Assembly: GCA_036825195.1 (NCBI GenBank)
Contig: DAISYQ010000017.1
Span: 1 to 62,671, forward strand
Reading direction: 5' to 3'
Source of the DNA: UBA2210 sp036825195
GTDB lineage: Bacteria > Desulfobacterota > Syntrophia > Syntrophales > UBA2210
Length of the DNA: 62,671 nt
The notes below the pieces were generated by a model that was not told the origin of the DNA, searched no databases, and worked only from the letters and a program-made list of their open reading frames with translations. Each line of letters opens with the position of its first letter. Positions within the stretch are counted from its first letter, which is position 1. Positions 37,763-46,427 of this stretch are shown piece by piece. Both the position numbers and the translations under genes were made by a program.

Positions 37763-37838
37763 CTATCAATAAATCCTATAATGAGTACGGTCCTATTCAT
37801 ATTATGAATTTGACTTATAAAAAAAGTCGATCTACATA
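37763..37838 (+). promoter_or_regulatory. Selenium-operon promoter/operator, copy before yedE
   Basis: Perfect ATTCATA-T-TATGAAT repeat (37795-37809), TTGACT (37810-37815), 17 bases, TACATA (37833-37838). Near-duplicate of 32737-32812 with identical internal spacing. The rest of the 319-base gap (37576-37894) has nothing I recognise. Confidence 0.78.
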
Positions 37839-37894
37839 ACCCGCGATTAATCAATCGACGGGCACTAATTTATCGGAAAGGAGTACCTTTATAG

Positions 37895-38989
37895 ATGAGG
37901 ATAAAAAATGTTTTTGCCACTCGATGGGGGATTATCGGTGTGGGTCTGTTTATCGGTGTTTTTGCCGCCTTACTGCAAAAATTTGGCAATCCCGGGAATA
38001 TGGGTGTCTGTGTCGCCTGTTTTGAACGAGATATCGCAGGTGCCCTCGGACTGCACCGCGCGGGGGTCGTTCAGTACATCCGGCCGGAGATCATCGGCTT
38101 TGTGTTGGGAGCGCTCATAGCAGCGTATCTCTTCAAGGAATATCGTCCCCGCCTCGGTTCGGCTCCCATCGTCAGGTTCGTTCTGGGCGCTTTCGCCATG
38201 ATCGGAGCGCTTGTCTTTCTGGGATGCCCCTGGCGGGCCGCACTGAGACTGGCCGGTGGTGACGGAAATGCCATCCTCGGTCTCCTGGGATTGATATTCG
38301 GCATCTGGATCGGAACACTCTTTCTTAAAAAGGGGTATAATCTGGGACGCGCCCAGACTACCCATGCTGCGGCGGGATGGGTACTGCCGCTGATAATGGT
38401 TGGTTTGCTGGCCCTTGTGATTATCTTTCCCCAGGTTGACGGTCAGGATAAAAGCGGGGTACTCTTTTACAGTCAAAAAGGTCCCGGTGCCATGCATGCG
38501 CCCCTTCTCGTCTCTCTTATCGTAGGTCTTGCGATAGGGTTTCTGGCCCAACGTAGCCGGTTCTGCACCATGGGTGCAATACGAGACTTTGTCCTCTTTC
38601 GCCAGACCCACCTTCTCCTCGGATTCATCGCCCTTGTTGTGGCCGCTTTTGTCACGAATCTGATCGTCGGTCAGTTCCACCCCGGGTTTACGGGGCAGCC
38701 TGTCGCCCACGACATGCATGTATGGAACTTTGCGGGAATGACCCTGGCCGGTCTTGCCTTTGCTCTCGCCGGAGGATGTCCCGGACGCCAGCTTTTTCTG
38801 TCCGGTGAAGGTGACGGAGACGCCGCCGTCTTTGTACTGGGAATGATCGTCGGGGCGGCCTTCTCTCATAATTTCGGTCTGGCCAGTTCACCAAAGGGGG
38901 TTGGCCCTTACGGGATCGAGGCTGTAATTATTGGTTTGATAGTATGTCTGTTAATAGGATTTACGATGAGGAAAAGGAGTAACGCATGA
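37895..38989 (+). CDS. yedE: YedE-type putative selenium transporter
   Basis: 364 residues, about ten transmembrane helices in two YeeE/YedE repeats; conserved Cys in MGVCVACFERD (near 35), FLGCPWRAALRLAGGDGNA and RSRFCTMGAIRDF, and AGGCPGRQLFLSGEGD. The YeeE fold moves thiosulfate in other bacteria; this group goes with selenium use. First gene of a five-gene unit; GGAAAGGAG precedes the ATG. Overlaps the TusA-like gene by four bases. Confidence 0.93.
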   Translation: MRIKNVFATRWGIIGVGLFIGVFAALLQKFGNPGNMGVCVACFERDIAGALGLHRAGVVQYIRPEIIGFVLGALIAAYLFKEYRPRLGSAPIVRFVLGAFAMIGALVFLGCPWRAALRLAGGDGNAILGLLGLIFGIWIGTLFLKKGYNLGRAQTTHAAAGWVLPLIMVGLLALVIIFPQVDGQDKSGVLFYSQKGPGAMHAPLLVSLIVGLAIGFLAQRSRFCTMGAIRDFVLFRQTHLLLGFIALVVAAFVTNLIVGQFHPGFTGQPVAHDMHVWNFAGMTLAGLAFALAGGCPGRQLFLSGEGDGDAAVFVLGMIVGAAFSHNFGLASSPKGVGPYGIEAVIIGLIVCLLIGFTMRKRSNA

Positions 38990-39204
38990 GTACAAAAGTT
39001 GATGCTCGAGGGCTTTCTTGTCCACAACCCGTTTTGATGACCCTGGATGAAATAAAGGCGGGGAAGACTGACGAGATCGAGGTCTTGGTAGATACGGAGA
39101 CATCGAAGGAGAATGTATCCCGCGCCGCCACCAGCCAGGGCTGGGAGGTAAAAAACGTCAGTGAAGATGGTGACGAATACACGATCACCATAAAGAAAGG
39201 GTAG
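38986..39204 (+). CDS. TusA/YedF-like sulfurtransferase
   Basis: 72-residue TusA fold. The CPxP motif is intact (DARGLSCPQPVLM, Cys12), giving a Cys that carries persulfide or perselenide. It corresponds to the first domain of YedF, which is usually ~200 residues; here that domain stands alone and a DUF3343 domain is coded by the following gene. So the YedF functions appear split. Directly coupled to yedE. Confidence 0.92.
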   Translation: MSTKVDARGLSCPQPVLMTLDEIKAGKTDEIEVLVDTETSKENVSRAATSQGWEVKNVSEDGDEYTITIKKG

Positions 39205-39206
39205 TC

Positions 39207-39764
39207 GTGTCCTTCTCAGGTTTCTTCAAGGGAAAACAGACACGCAACGCATCGGAAGATGCCGGACAAGCCGATCGCGGGATTATGGTCTTTGAAAATA
39301 CCAGCGAGGTAATCCAGGCAGAACGTATCCTGAAAAAAGAGGAATGGGCGGTCCGTGTCATGGGGCCGCCCCCTGAAATTCAAAGTGGCTGTGACCTGGT
39401 CATCGAGTTTCCCCTCATCGAAGAACTGAATATGTTGAGGCTCCTTGAGAAGAAGGGAATACCACCCCTTGAGATCGTGCCGGTGACCAGCCCCCTTCTT
39501 CAACCGGTAGACCTCTTCCATGTCAAGGACTTCGGAGAATACCTGATGGTTCGGGCTGCCAATATGAAACTGACCGTCGAAAAGGCCACCGGAACGATTG
39601 TTAACGTCTCCGGCGGCGGCTGTCCCGATGTTCCCTACCTGGCCCGTGAGATGGTGGGCCACAAGCTTGACGAGGCGCCCAGTCCCCGTGAGATCGGCCA
39701 TACGCTCTGCGGATATGCCCTCCAGTTGGCCTTTGAGGAGATGCAACACCAGTGCTCGCAATAA
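39207..39764 (+). CDS. DUF3343 (putative Se/S carrier) protein with C-terminal extension
   Basis: 185 residues. The part from ~28 to 105 fits DUF3343 (IMVFENTSEVIQAERILKKE, then PPPEIQSGCDLVIEF, with the usual SxCG-like Cys as SGCD). The C-terminal ~80 residues contain VNVSGGGCPDVPYL and a second Cys near the end; function not recognised. GTG start two bases after the TusA-like gene. The next gene starts 13 bases inside it. Confidence 0.82.
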   Translation: MSFSGFFKGKQTRNASEDAGQADRGIMVFENTSEVIQAERILKKEEWAVRVMGPPPEIQSGCDLVIEFPLIEELNMLRLLEKKGIPPLEIVPVTSPLLQPVDLFHVKDFGEYLMVRAANMKLTVEKATGTIVNVSGGGCPDVPYLAREMVGHKLDEAPSPREIGHTLCGYALQLAFEEMQHQCSQ

Positions 39765-40615
39765 CAGGAACGGTGCCTTCCGAGGATTTCCCCCTCGTAA
39801 GCGGTGATATTACACTCGAAGATAGTCACATCCGCATCCGTAATGAGCTCATCCCCGTCAACCGCGGTACAGCGGCCCTGATGGCCGCAGCGGTCAAAAC
39901 TGCTGAAACAATCGACCACCCGGCTCCCTTCGGATACCTGGTCGGAGATATCGGTCGGGGAAAGGGAAGTCGCATCCTCTATAAATATATGACCGAAGAC
40001 CTGCCCCACGCTTCGTTTCAAACCCTTGTGTTCCATTATTTGCAGCCCATTGTTCACTGGCACGAGCGCCTGCAGCACTCTTTGCGGGCGATGAAGGAGC
40101 GGCCGACCCTGATTGCCGACGCCGGGTTCATGTATGCGGCCAAGATGAGCGGTCAGTCTGCGTTCTACGATCTCTTTACGCCCGATATCGGCGAACTGGC
40201 TTTCTTGGCAGATGAGAAGGCGCCTCATCCCTTCTATACCCGCGGATTCATACTGCACGATGAGAACCTTGTGCCTGATCTGATTTCCCGTGCCTATGAA
40301 CACAACAACGCCTCCCGTTTTCTACTGGTCAAAGGGAGACAAGATTATCTGGCAAGCCGGCAGGGCATCCTGAAGACCGTCGATAATCCGGTAGAAGAGG
40401 CCCTTGAGGCAATGGGGGGAACCGGCGATACCCTGACGGGTATTGTCTCGACCCTGATCGATTCCGGTATGGCGATCGAAGATGCTGCCGTAATTGCCAT
40501 GAAGACAAACCGGCTCGCGGGTCATTACGCCCGACCAACACCGGCGGCGCAGATTATTGATATTATCCATCACATTCCGAAAGCGTTATCGAAGGTTCTC
40601 GAGGAAAAGAGATAA
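39752..40615 (+). CDS. Ribokinase-fold protein, NAD(P)HX-dehydratase-like
   Basis: 287 residues of the ribokinase/YjeF-C fold. The anion-hole motif GGTGDTLTGI with the catalytic Asp is near residue 225; upstream are DAGFMYAAKMSG and TPDIGELAFLAD, as in ADP/ATP-dependent NAD(P)H-hydrate dehydratase. It lacks the YjeF N-domain. Its place inside the yedE unit is notable: a selenium-linked small-molecule kinase or dehydratase is an inference from context only. GTG start overlapping the DUF3343 gene. Confidence 0.78.
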   Translation: MLAITGTVPSEDFPLVSGDITLEDSHIRIRNELIPVNRGTAALMAAAVKTAETIDHPAPFGYLVGDIGRGKGSRILYKYMTEDLPHASFQTLVFHYLQPIVHWHERLQHSLRAMKERPTLIADAGFMYAAKMSGQSAFYDLFTPDIGELAFLADEKAPHPFYTRGFILHDENLVPDLISRAYEHNNASRFLLVKGRQDYLASRQGILKTVDNPVEEALEAMGGTGDTLTGIVSTLIDSGMAIEDAAVIAMKTNRLAGHYARPTPAAQIIDIIHHIPKALSKVLEEKR

Positions 40616-40618
40616 GGA

Positions 40619-40837
40619 ATGCCACAGGAAAAAACGAAAATTCACCCCGACATGACGGTTATCGATACGATTTCACGGTATCGGGAAACCGAGCATGTCT
40701 TCAAGAAATTTGACGAAAGTGCGGGTGTTTGTATATGTTGTGAAGCCCTCTTTGATACGATTTGGGTTGTGGCGGAAAGATTTCAACTCGATCTGGACGG
40801 TCTTTTATCCGAATTGAACACCGTAGCAGATACCTAG
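40619..40837 (+). CDS. DUF1858-like hybrid-cluster-associated disulfide protein
   Basis: 72 residues: DMTVIDTISRYRETEHVFKKF then GVCICCEALF and a helix ending LLSELN. The layout (target helix, Cys motif near residue 37-40, closing helix) matches the small DUF1858/prismane-associated redox proteins. Three Cys in CICC could form a redox disulfide or hold Se/S. Last gene of the yedE unit, 3 bases after the kinase-fold gene. Confidence 0.72.
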   Translation: MPQEKTKIHPDMTVIDTISRYRETEHVFKKFDESAGVCICCEALFDTIWVVAERFQLDLDGLLSELNTVADT

Positions 40838-40999
40838 CCCGCAACAGAAGAATCCGATGTATCGTTTTCTCGATCCTGCATAGTCCCTGTATAGTCTTGT
40901 TTCCGGACCGCCGTACGGAGGAGGTCCGTCATTTAATATGCACTTCGTTCGGTGAAGCGTTATCATCTCACCTGCAGAGTATTCTATTATATTAAAATG

Positions 41000-41027
41000 T
41001 TGACATATGGTCGTTTTCCACTATTAT
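41000..41027 (+). promoter_or_regulatory. Sigma-70 promoter of the acyl-CoA synthetase
   Basis: TTGACA (41000-41005), 16 bases, TATTAT (41022-41027), about 60 bases before the ATG. The rest of the 40838-41087 gap holds nothing else recognised. Confidence 0.6.
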
Positions 41028-41087
41028 GCATGAATATGGGGGTGTTCTTTTACTACTAACAGTGTATGCGAAAGGAGGGACCGTGTT

Positions 41088-42707
41088 ATGATGGATTATC
41101 CTTTGTTGCTCAGGACCTTTCTCCTGAGGGCGGCAAAATATTTCCCGAAGAAGGAAATATTATCGATCTATCCCGATCAGATTTTTCGGTACACCTACAG
41201 GGATTATTTCAAGCGAACCTGCCAATTGGCTAATGCCCTTGAGTCTCTCGGTATAAAAAAAGGAGATCGAGTGGCAAGTCTCGCGCTGAACAACCACCGA
41301 CATCTTGAACTCTATTTTGGCGTTCCCTGCATGGGGGCGGTGCTTCACACGGCAAATTTCCGGCTGCCGACACAGCACCTGGCCTATATCCTCAACCATG
41401 CCGAGGACAAGGTATTGTTTATCGAAGAGGATCTCGTCTTCATCGTCGAGGCCATACGGGATCAATTGAAGACAATAGAACATTTTGTCATTCTGTCCCA
41501 GAGCGGCAAACTTCCCGAGACGACGCTTTCACCCGTCTATTCGTATGACGAATGGATATCTACATTTCCGGATGAATATTCCTTCCCCGAAGATCTGAAC
41601 GAGAATGATCCTGCGCTCATGTGCTATACGTCCGCTACCACGGGGGATCCGAAGGGAGTCGTTTATACGCACAGGAGTATCGTTCTGCACAGTTATGCGG
41701 TAGGGGTCACCTTCGGAACGCTGGAACGAGACTGCGCACTTCATATTGTCCCCATGTTCCACGCCAATGCGTGGGGCATGCCCTTCATCTGTCTGGGTGG
41801 GGGTGCCAAGCAGATCCTGCCCGGCAGAGAGACACTGAATATGGAAAAGATCTGCCGGGTCATCGCCGATGAACAGGTAACCGTTACCTGCGGTGTACCC
41901 ACGATCTGGCTCATGCTCTACGATTACCTCGAAAAAGGTGGATGGCATGACTTCTCGTCTCTGCGGTTGATTGCGAGCGGGGGAGCCGCATGTCCTCTCT
42001 ATCTGATGAAGGCTTTAAATGAAAAATATAATTTCCCGATCCGGCAGGCCTACGGCGGTACCGAGACATCTCCTCTGGTCACTGCCGCCCTCGAAAAGAG
42101 CTATATGGCGGGTATATCAACGGATGAGCTCTACAAGGTGCGGAACAGCGCCGGTCTGGTCGCCCTCGGGCTTGAAATGCGGATAGTGAGCACGGAGACC
42201 GGCCAGGATGTGAAAATGGACGGTACGGAAATGGGAGAGATATGGGCCAAAGGTCCCTGGATTGCCGATGAATATTACAAAGAACCCGAACGCTCCAAGC
42301 TTTCCTTTGTGGACGGCTGGTTCCGAACGGGGGATGTGGGCACCATCGACGAGGAGGGGTACGTGCGGCTCGTCGACAGGACGAAAGATCTGGTGAAGAG
42401 CGGCGGTGAGTGGATATCATCGGTGGATCTCGAAAACATCATCATGGCCCACCCGAAGGTACTGGAGGCAGCCATAATCGGTGTGCCCGATCCGAAATGG
42501 CAGGAGGTCCCCTTCGGGTGTATCGTGATTCAGCCTGGTGAAACCTTGACAGCAGAGGAATTGCAGGAATTCCTCAAGGACAAGGTAAAGGCATCATACT
42601 GGATTCCCAAGCAGTTCACTTTCATGGGTGCTCTGCCAAAGACGAGCGTCATGAAGTTCGATAAAAAAGGACTCAGGGAGATGTATGCGGAAGGGAAACT
42701 GACATAG
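41088..42707 (+). CDS. Medium/long-chain acyl-CoA synthetase
   Basis: 539 residues; adenylate-forming enzyme that activates fatty acids to acyl-CoA. AMP-binding motif YTSATTGDPKGVVYTH (near 178), YGGTETSP (near 325), WFRTGDVG and the C-terminal Lys in LPKTSVMKFDKKGLR. Of the AlkK-like length. AGGAGG sits nine bases before the ATG. A monocistronic gene with its own promoter and terminator. Exact chain length is not readable. Confidence 0.94.
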   Translation: MMDYPLLLRTFLLRAAKYFPKKEILSIYPDQIFRYTYRDYFKRTCQLANALESLGIKKGDRVASLALNNHRHLELYFGVPCMGAVLHTANFRLPTQHLAYILNHAEDKVLFIEEDLVFIVEAIRDQLKTIEHFVILSQSGKLPETTLSPVYSYDEWISTFPDEYSFPEDLNENDPALMCYTSATTGDPKGVVYTHRSIVLHSYAVGVTFGTLERDCALHIVPMFHANAWGMPFICLGGGAKQILPGRETLNMEKICRVIADEQVTVTCGVPTIWLMLYDYLEKGGWHDFSSLRLIASGGAACPLYLMKALNEKYNFPIRQAYGGTETSPLVTAALEKSYMAGISTDELYKVRNSAGLVALGLEMRIVSTETGQDVKMDGTEMGEIWAKGPWIADEYYKEPERSKLSFVDGWFRTGDVGTIDEEGYVRLVDRTKDLVKSGGEWISSVDLENIIMAHPKVLEAAIIGVPDPKWQEVPFGCIVIQPGETLTAEELQEFLKDKVKASYWIPKQFTFMGALPKTSVMKFDKKGLREMYAEGKLT

Positions 42708-42811
42708 ACATTCCTCTTCCAGGGAGACAGTATAAGAAACATAGAGGCCGAATGGAAGCGTACGACCTCACAGATTGAAAAATATTCTTGAGTAAAAATG
42801 TATAACAGAAC

Positions 42812-42848
42812 AAGGGGCTGACAGAAGTGCTGCAGCCCTTTGTTTTTA
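42812..42848 (+). terminator. Terminator after acyl-CoA synthetase
   Basis: Stem AAGGGGCTG / CAGCCCTTT (one G-U pair) with a 12-nt loop, then GTTTTT. Confidence 0.75.
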
Positions 42849-42887
42849 GTGCATGTATGGTGCTTCTGGCCGTTTGATTACATCCGC

Positions 42888-43544
42888 TCAACGGGGTATC
42901 GGCTGTATGCAGCGTGGATCGTTGTTCCCGGGAGAATCAACGAACTTTGAAACCGGATACATTTTGAACTCTGTAATCTTTCCGTCTTTCAGGATCGTGT
43001 TCAGTCGTTCAGGGTTCGTCGTTGCGGGGTCAAGCCACTCATCTATCACATCAGGTTTGAGAATCACCGGCATCCGATCATGGATCTTTTTCATCGATTC
43101 GCTCGCCTCGGTTGTAATGATCGTGCAGGAGTGGTACACAGAGTCATCATTCCCTTTCCATGTTTCCCAAAGCCCCGCAAATCCGAATGGTTCACCGTTT
43201 TCCGAGGTGCAGTGCCATGGCTGCCTGTCTTTCCATTCATAAAAGCCATCTGCAGGTATCAGGCAGCGTCTTTCCCTGAAGGCCCTTCTGAAACTTGGCT
43301 TTTCCCGCAGTGTCTCGGCACGGGCATTGATGAGCCGGGAGGCTCCTGATACATCTTTCGCCCAAGGAGGGACAAGTCCCCAGTGCAGTCTGCCCAGGCG
43401 TTTGTCCTTCTGCCGTATAATTGCGCACACTTCACTGCCAGGAGTTATATTGTAGCTGGTCTCGACCTCGCAGGTTGCGGCATCGATCTCGAAGACCTTT
43501 TTGAGTTCGCCAAGCGAGCTGTATATCGCGAACCGTCCGCACAT
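42888..43544 (-). CDS. yedK: SOS-response-associated peptidase (SRAP/YedK)
   Basis: About 218 residues. SRAP/HMCES protein that forms a covalent link to abasic sites in single-stranded DNA through Cys2. The frame is open 26 codons upstream, but the ATG at 43544 begins MCGRF, which puts the catalytic Cys at position 2 as required. NITPG, NARAET, RRCLIPADGFYEW and HDRMPVIL are all present. Lies 5 bases after umuC on the same strand: an SOS operon. Confidence 0.95.
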   Translation of the reverse strand: MCGRFAIYSSLGELKKVFEIDAATCEVETSYNITPGSEVCAIIRQKDKRLGRLHWGLVPPWAKDVSGASRLINARAETLREKPSFRRAFRERRCLIPADGFYEWKDRQPWHCTSENGEPFGFAGLWETWKGNDDSVYHSCTIITTEASESMKKIHDRMPVILKPDVIDEWLDPATTNPERLNTILKDGKITEFKMYPVSKFVDSPGNNDPRCIQPIPR

Positions 43545-43549
43545 GGTCG

Positions 43550-44821
43550 TCACGATACCTTGGGCAACTGGTCCCATCGGGTTGTGTAGGCAGGAGAACG
43601 ATGGTGTGCCACTGTCTTCCATTTCCGGTTCTTCGTGGAACCCGTTGCGGCATACCGGACGGATTCCGCGCCGAATCTCCTGTTGATACTGTCGAGGGCC
43701 TGCATGATCTTTCCGGAGTCTTTCTCTCGCTGAGGCGTGAAGAGGGTTGTCTGGTTGCAGGCATTCGAAGAGAGTTCCCGGAGTACGATTCCTGCCTTCT
43801 TGTACCGGTACCCTTCCCGGAAGATGTCATCGAATCCGATGTGTGCCCACTTGATGAGTTCCGCGGTGTCGCCGGTCGCGAAAGGAAGTTGTATGGCTTT
43901 GATGTTAAAGTATCTCGCCTTCCTGTTGTAGGGATCTGCGATCAGGAAGACCTCAAGGATATTCGCCTCGAGGTTCTCAGTTCGCAGTTTCTCCGCCCCC
44001 CGGGAGGTGTACGCGGCCACAGCTTCCCAGATGTCGGCCCTGCCTTCGAGGAGGTGTTTGAATGATCTCGATACGGCAATCTCTTTCCGGGGAGGGGGGC
44101 AGGGTTCGATGGGATAGCAGGAAATGCCCCTGATCTCGTAGAGGGTCCTGAGGCCGGTAATACCCATCCGTTTGCGTATGAGGCTGTCGGAGGCGTTGTG
44201 GAGTTGCAGGGCGGTATTAATGCCGATGCTCCTGAGAAATGCGGCAAAACTCCTTCCCACGCCCCAGATATCTTCAACGTCGGTCATTGCGAGGGCGCCG
44301 ATTCTGGGTGCCGATCCGGTCAGATCCAATACACCGTTCGCCTCCTCAGACCGTTTGGCGATCCGGTTGGCAAGCTTGGCGAGGGTTTTGGTTCCGGCGA
44401 TACCGACGGAGACGGGGATGCCGGTCCATTTCCGTATTTGGGACCGTATGGACTGGCCGCAGACGGTCAGATCGTGTCCTGTGAACCCGGTCAAATCCAG
44501 AAAGGCTTCGTCGATGGAATACTGTTCGACGGCGGGGGTAAAGTGCGCGAGAGAATCCATCACCCGCTGTGACATGTCGCCGTAGAGGGCGTAATTGGAT
44601 GAGTACACGTGAACGCCATGTGCCTTAATCTGATCCCCTGTCTTGAATACGGGGACACCCATGCCGATACCGATCGCCTTGGCCTCGTTCGATCGGGCGA
44701 TAATGCAACCATCGTTGTTGGACAGCACAACAACGGGTTTTCCGGCAAGTCCGGGGTTGAAAACCCGCTCGCAGGAGACATAGAAGTTATTGCAATCGAC
44801 CAGTGCAAAGATGGGAGACAT
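43550..44821 (-). CDS. umuC: DNA polymerase V catalytic subunit UmuC
   Basis: About 423 residues; Y-family translesion polymerase. FALVDCNNFYVSCER gives the first catalytic Asp, and QYSIDEAFLDL the second acidic pair; C-terminal UmuC domain present. GTG at 44824 is possible, but the ATG at 44821 follows GGAG at better spacing. 16 bases after umuD. Confidence 0.96.
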   Translation of the reverse strand: MSPIFALVDCNNFYVSCERVFNPGLAGKPVVVLSNNDGCIIARSNEAKAIGIGMGVPVFKTGDQIKAHGVHVYSSNYALYGDMSQRVMDSLAHFTPAVEQYSIDEAFLDLTGFTGHDLTVCGQSIRSQIRKWTGIPVSVGIAGTKTLAKLANRIAKRSEEANGVLDLTGSAPRIGALAMTDVEDIWGVGRSFAAFLRSIGINTALQLHNASDSLIRKRMGITGLRTLYEIRGISCYPIEPCPPPRKEIAVSRSFKHLLEGRADIWEAVAAYTSRGAEKLRTENLEANILEVFLIADPYNRKARYFNIKAIQLPFATGDTAELIKWAHIGFDDIFREGYRYKKAGIVLRELSSNACNQTTLFTPQREKDSGKIMQALDSINRRFGAESVRYAATGSTKNRKWKTVAHHRSPAYTTRWDQLPKVS

Positions 44822-44837
44822 CACCGCTCCTATGGTA

Positions 44838-45263
44838 CTACAGGGGATGGATTACGTTGGTAACGACACCCCACACCTCGAAGTTCATGTTCTCCTCGAC
44901 CTGCAGGGGTTGGTAATCCCTGTTTTCGGATATCAACAAAACCTTGTCCTTTGTGACGCGAATCCGCCGCACCGTCAGTTCCCCGTTCAGGACCGCTATC
45001 ACTACCTTCCTGTTGACGGGTTTGAGAGACCGGTCCACGATCAGGATATCTCCGTCGTGTATTCCCGCGTCGATCATGGAATTCCCGCTTACCCTCACAA
45101 AGAAGGTCGCGGCGGGATGCTTGACGAGGTATTGGTTCAGATCCAGCTTGCCTTCTATGTAGTCCTCTGCGGGGGAGGGAAAGCCCGCTGAGACCGGAAC
45201 CATGAACAGGGGCCGGCTGCATTCCGTTGTTTGATCCGGGTGGTATATGGCTGTTACCTTCAT
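44838..45263 (-). CDS. umuD: UmuD, self-cleaving polymerase V subunit
   Basis: 141 residues; LexA/S24 family. Cleavage site Ala26-Gly27 (PVSAGFPSPAEDY), nucleophile Ser62 in SGNSMIDAGI, general base Lys86 in NRKVVIAVL. Activated by RecA filaments to UmuD', then forms Pol V with UmuC. First gene of umuD-umuC-yedK. The likely promoter is so close that the mRNA may be almost leaderless. Confidence 0.96.
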   Translation of the reverse strand: MKVTAIYHPDQTTECSRPLFMVPVSAGFPSPAEDYIEGKLDLNQYLVKHPAATFFVRVSGNSMIDAGIHDGDILIVDRSLKPVNRKVVIAVLNGELTVRRIRVTKDKVLLISENRDYQPLQVEENMNFEVWGVVTNVIHPL

Positions 45264-45270
45264 GAGTACC

Positions 45271-45316
45271 TATATATAAAATGTCTCATAATTTCTCAAT
45301 CCGATAATCCGTGTGC
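45271..45316 (-). promoter_or_regulatory. umuD promoter with conserved upstream block
   Basis: On the minus strand: TTGAGA (45299-45294), 17 bases, TATATA (45276-45271), preceded by GCACACGGATTATCGGA. The same arrangement precedes the IHF-like gene. Predicted start of transcription falls at the ATG. I do not see a classic LexA palindrome, so the conserved block is a candidate operator. The rest of 45317-45469 shows nothing. Confidence 0.6.
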
Positions 45317-45469
45317 ATGAAACCCTGTTCGGAGAAATCGGCACAATCGAGGCTGCGGAAAAAGAAGGGACTGAGAAATTATCTATGCTACCAACTGCCT
45401 GCGACGGAGTCGGTGATCGGATGAGAGGTAGGCGTTCTTACTGCGTATTACCGTATTGAAGCTAAGAGA

Positions 45470-45748
45470 TCATATACCGAGATCTTTTACCTGTGGATCA
45501 GATCGTGACACGATATTGCAAGTTTGGGTTGATTCATCGAATAGGATAACGGCTTTGCCGGATTGGAGTTGTTGCCTGACCTGTTCTATCTTTCGTTCAA
45601 GGGGAACTTCGGTCTTTCCATAGTCCGTGGCGTCACGCATCACAAATTCAGTCATGAGGGATTCCAGTGTCTCACTGGATAAACGAGCGTATGGGATTGG
45701 TATGATACTTCCCGTATTGTCCGCTTTACTCATCTGTGTTGGCTTCAA
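45470..45748 (-). CDS. YheU/UPF0270 family protein
   Basis: 92 residues. IIPIPYARLSSETLESLMTE and RDATDYGKTEVPLERKIEQV match the UPF0270 (YheU) pattern, with an extended N- and C-terminus. Function unknown in all members. It lies 6 bases after the IHF-like gene, so they share a transcript. Confidence 0.82.
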   Translation of the reverse strand: MKPTQMSKADNTGSIIPIPYARLSSETLESLMTEFVMRDATDYGKTEVPLERKIEQVRQQLQSGKAVILFDESTQTCNIVSRSDPQVKDLGI

Positions 45749-45754
45749 TGTAAG

Positions 45755-46039
45755 TTACGGTGTATTGATGCTATCCCTCAGATTGCGGGAGCACTTGAAA
45801 AGGGCAATTTTTCGTGGCGCTATTGTGAGGCTTTCACTGGTATGAGGATTTCTCCCCCTCCTGGCGTTCTTCTCGATGACATAGAACTTGCCGAATCCGC
45901 TGATCTTGACGTCTTCACCTTTTTCGAGCGATTTTTTTATGATCTCCAATAAGGATTCAAATATGTCTGCGGATTTGTTCTGGCGAAAACCGGTCTGGTC
46001 ATGAATCGATTCGATTATATCTGCTTTTCTAAGAGTCAT
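45755..46039 (-). CDS. IHF/HU-family DNA-bending protein
   Basis: About 94 residues. LRKADIIESIHDQTGF and the signature GFGKFYVIEKNARRGRNPHT give an IHF-alpha-like protein; the Pro of the intercalating RGRNP loop is present. The frame is open to 46066, but the ATG at 46039 has AGGAGG about ten bases upstream. It bends DNA for transcription or recombination. Confidence 0.93.
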   Translation of the reverse strand: MTLRKADIIESIHDQTGFRQNKSADIFESLLEIIKKSLEKGEDVKISGFGKFYVIEKNARRGRNPHTSESLTIAPRKIALFKCSRNLRDSINTP

Positions 46040-46116
46040 GGGTGCGATACCTCCTTTAACGTACATCTCGTCGATTGATCTTGATAGTAGGTGGCCTCTA
46101 TGTTTTCGTATGTCTT

Positions 46117-46162
46117 TATATATATAACTTCTCTTGATTTTTCAATCTGATAATTGGTGTGC
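46117..46162 (-). promoter_or_regulatory. Promoter of the IHF-like/YheU unit
   Basis: TTGAAA (46145-46140), 17 bases, TATATA (46122-46117), preceded by GCACACCAATTATCAGA; nearly the same block as before umuD. Beyond it, 46163-46427 has a GGAGGTC / GACCTCC hairpin (46198-46230) but no gene. Confidence 0.6.
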
Positions 46163-46427
46163 GTACAACATAATCAGACCTGACTCGAATAGATATTGGA
46201 GGTCTGGTCTTTCAGGATGCCCCGACCTCCTGTTTCTTGCTGCCGCTCATAGTCTCTCAGCCTCGGTACGTATTGACCGTTGAGAATGTGACGAAACGTA
46301 TCTGTAGGTTCTCGATATCATTCAAAGGAAGTCGGTTCGATCCCTGTTTGCAGTGCAGATTGTACGTACTCGATATTCAATGTAACGATGCATGGAGAGC
46401 CGTTCGATCCTCTTCCGAGTTTTCCCT

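Noticed and set aside
37970..38869. Long minus-strand frame opposite yedE
   Set aside because: yedE is a clear family member in the other direction; the antisense product is highly charged and resembles nothing.
39207..39764. Selenoprotein in the yedE unit
   Set aside because: The motif Cys residues of the TusA-like, DUF3343 and DUF1858-like genes are coded by TGT/TGC; no in-frame TGA was found there.
45270..45320. LexA box before umuD
   Set aside because: No known LexA palindrome fits; only the lineage-specific block shared with the IHF unit is seen.
46320..46360. GTCGGTTCGATCCCTGTTT looks like a tRNA T-arm
   Set aside because: The stem halves do not pair and no anticodon arm or acceptor can be drawn around it.
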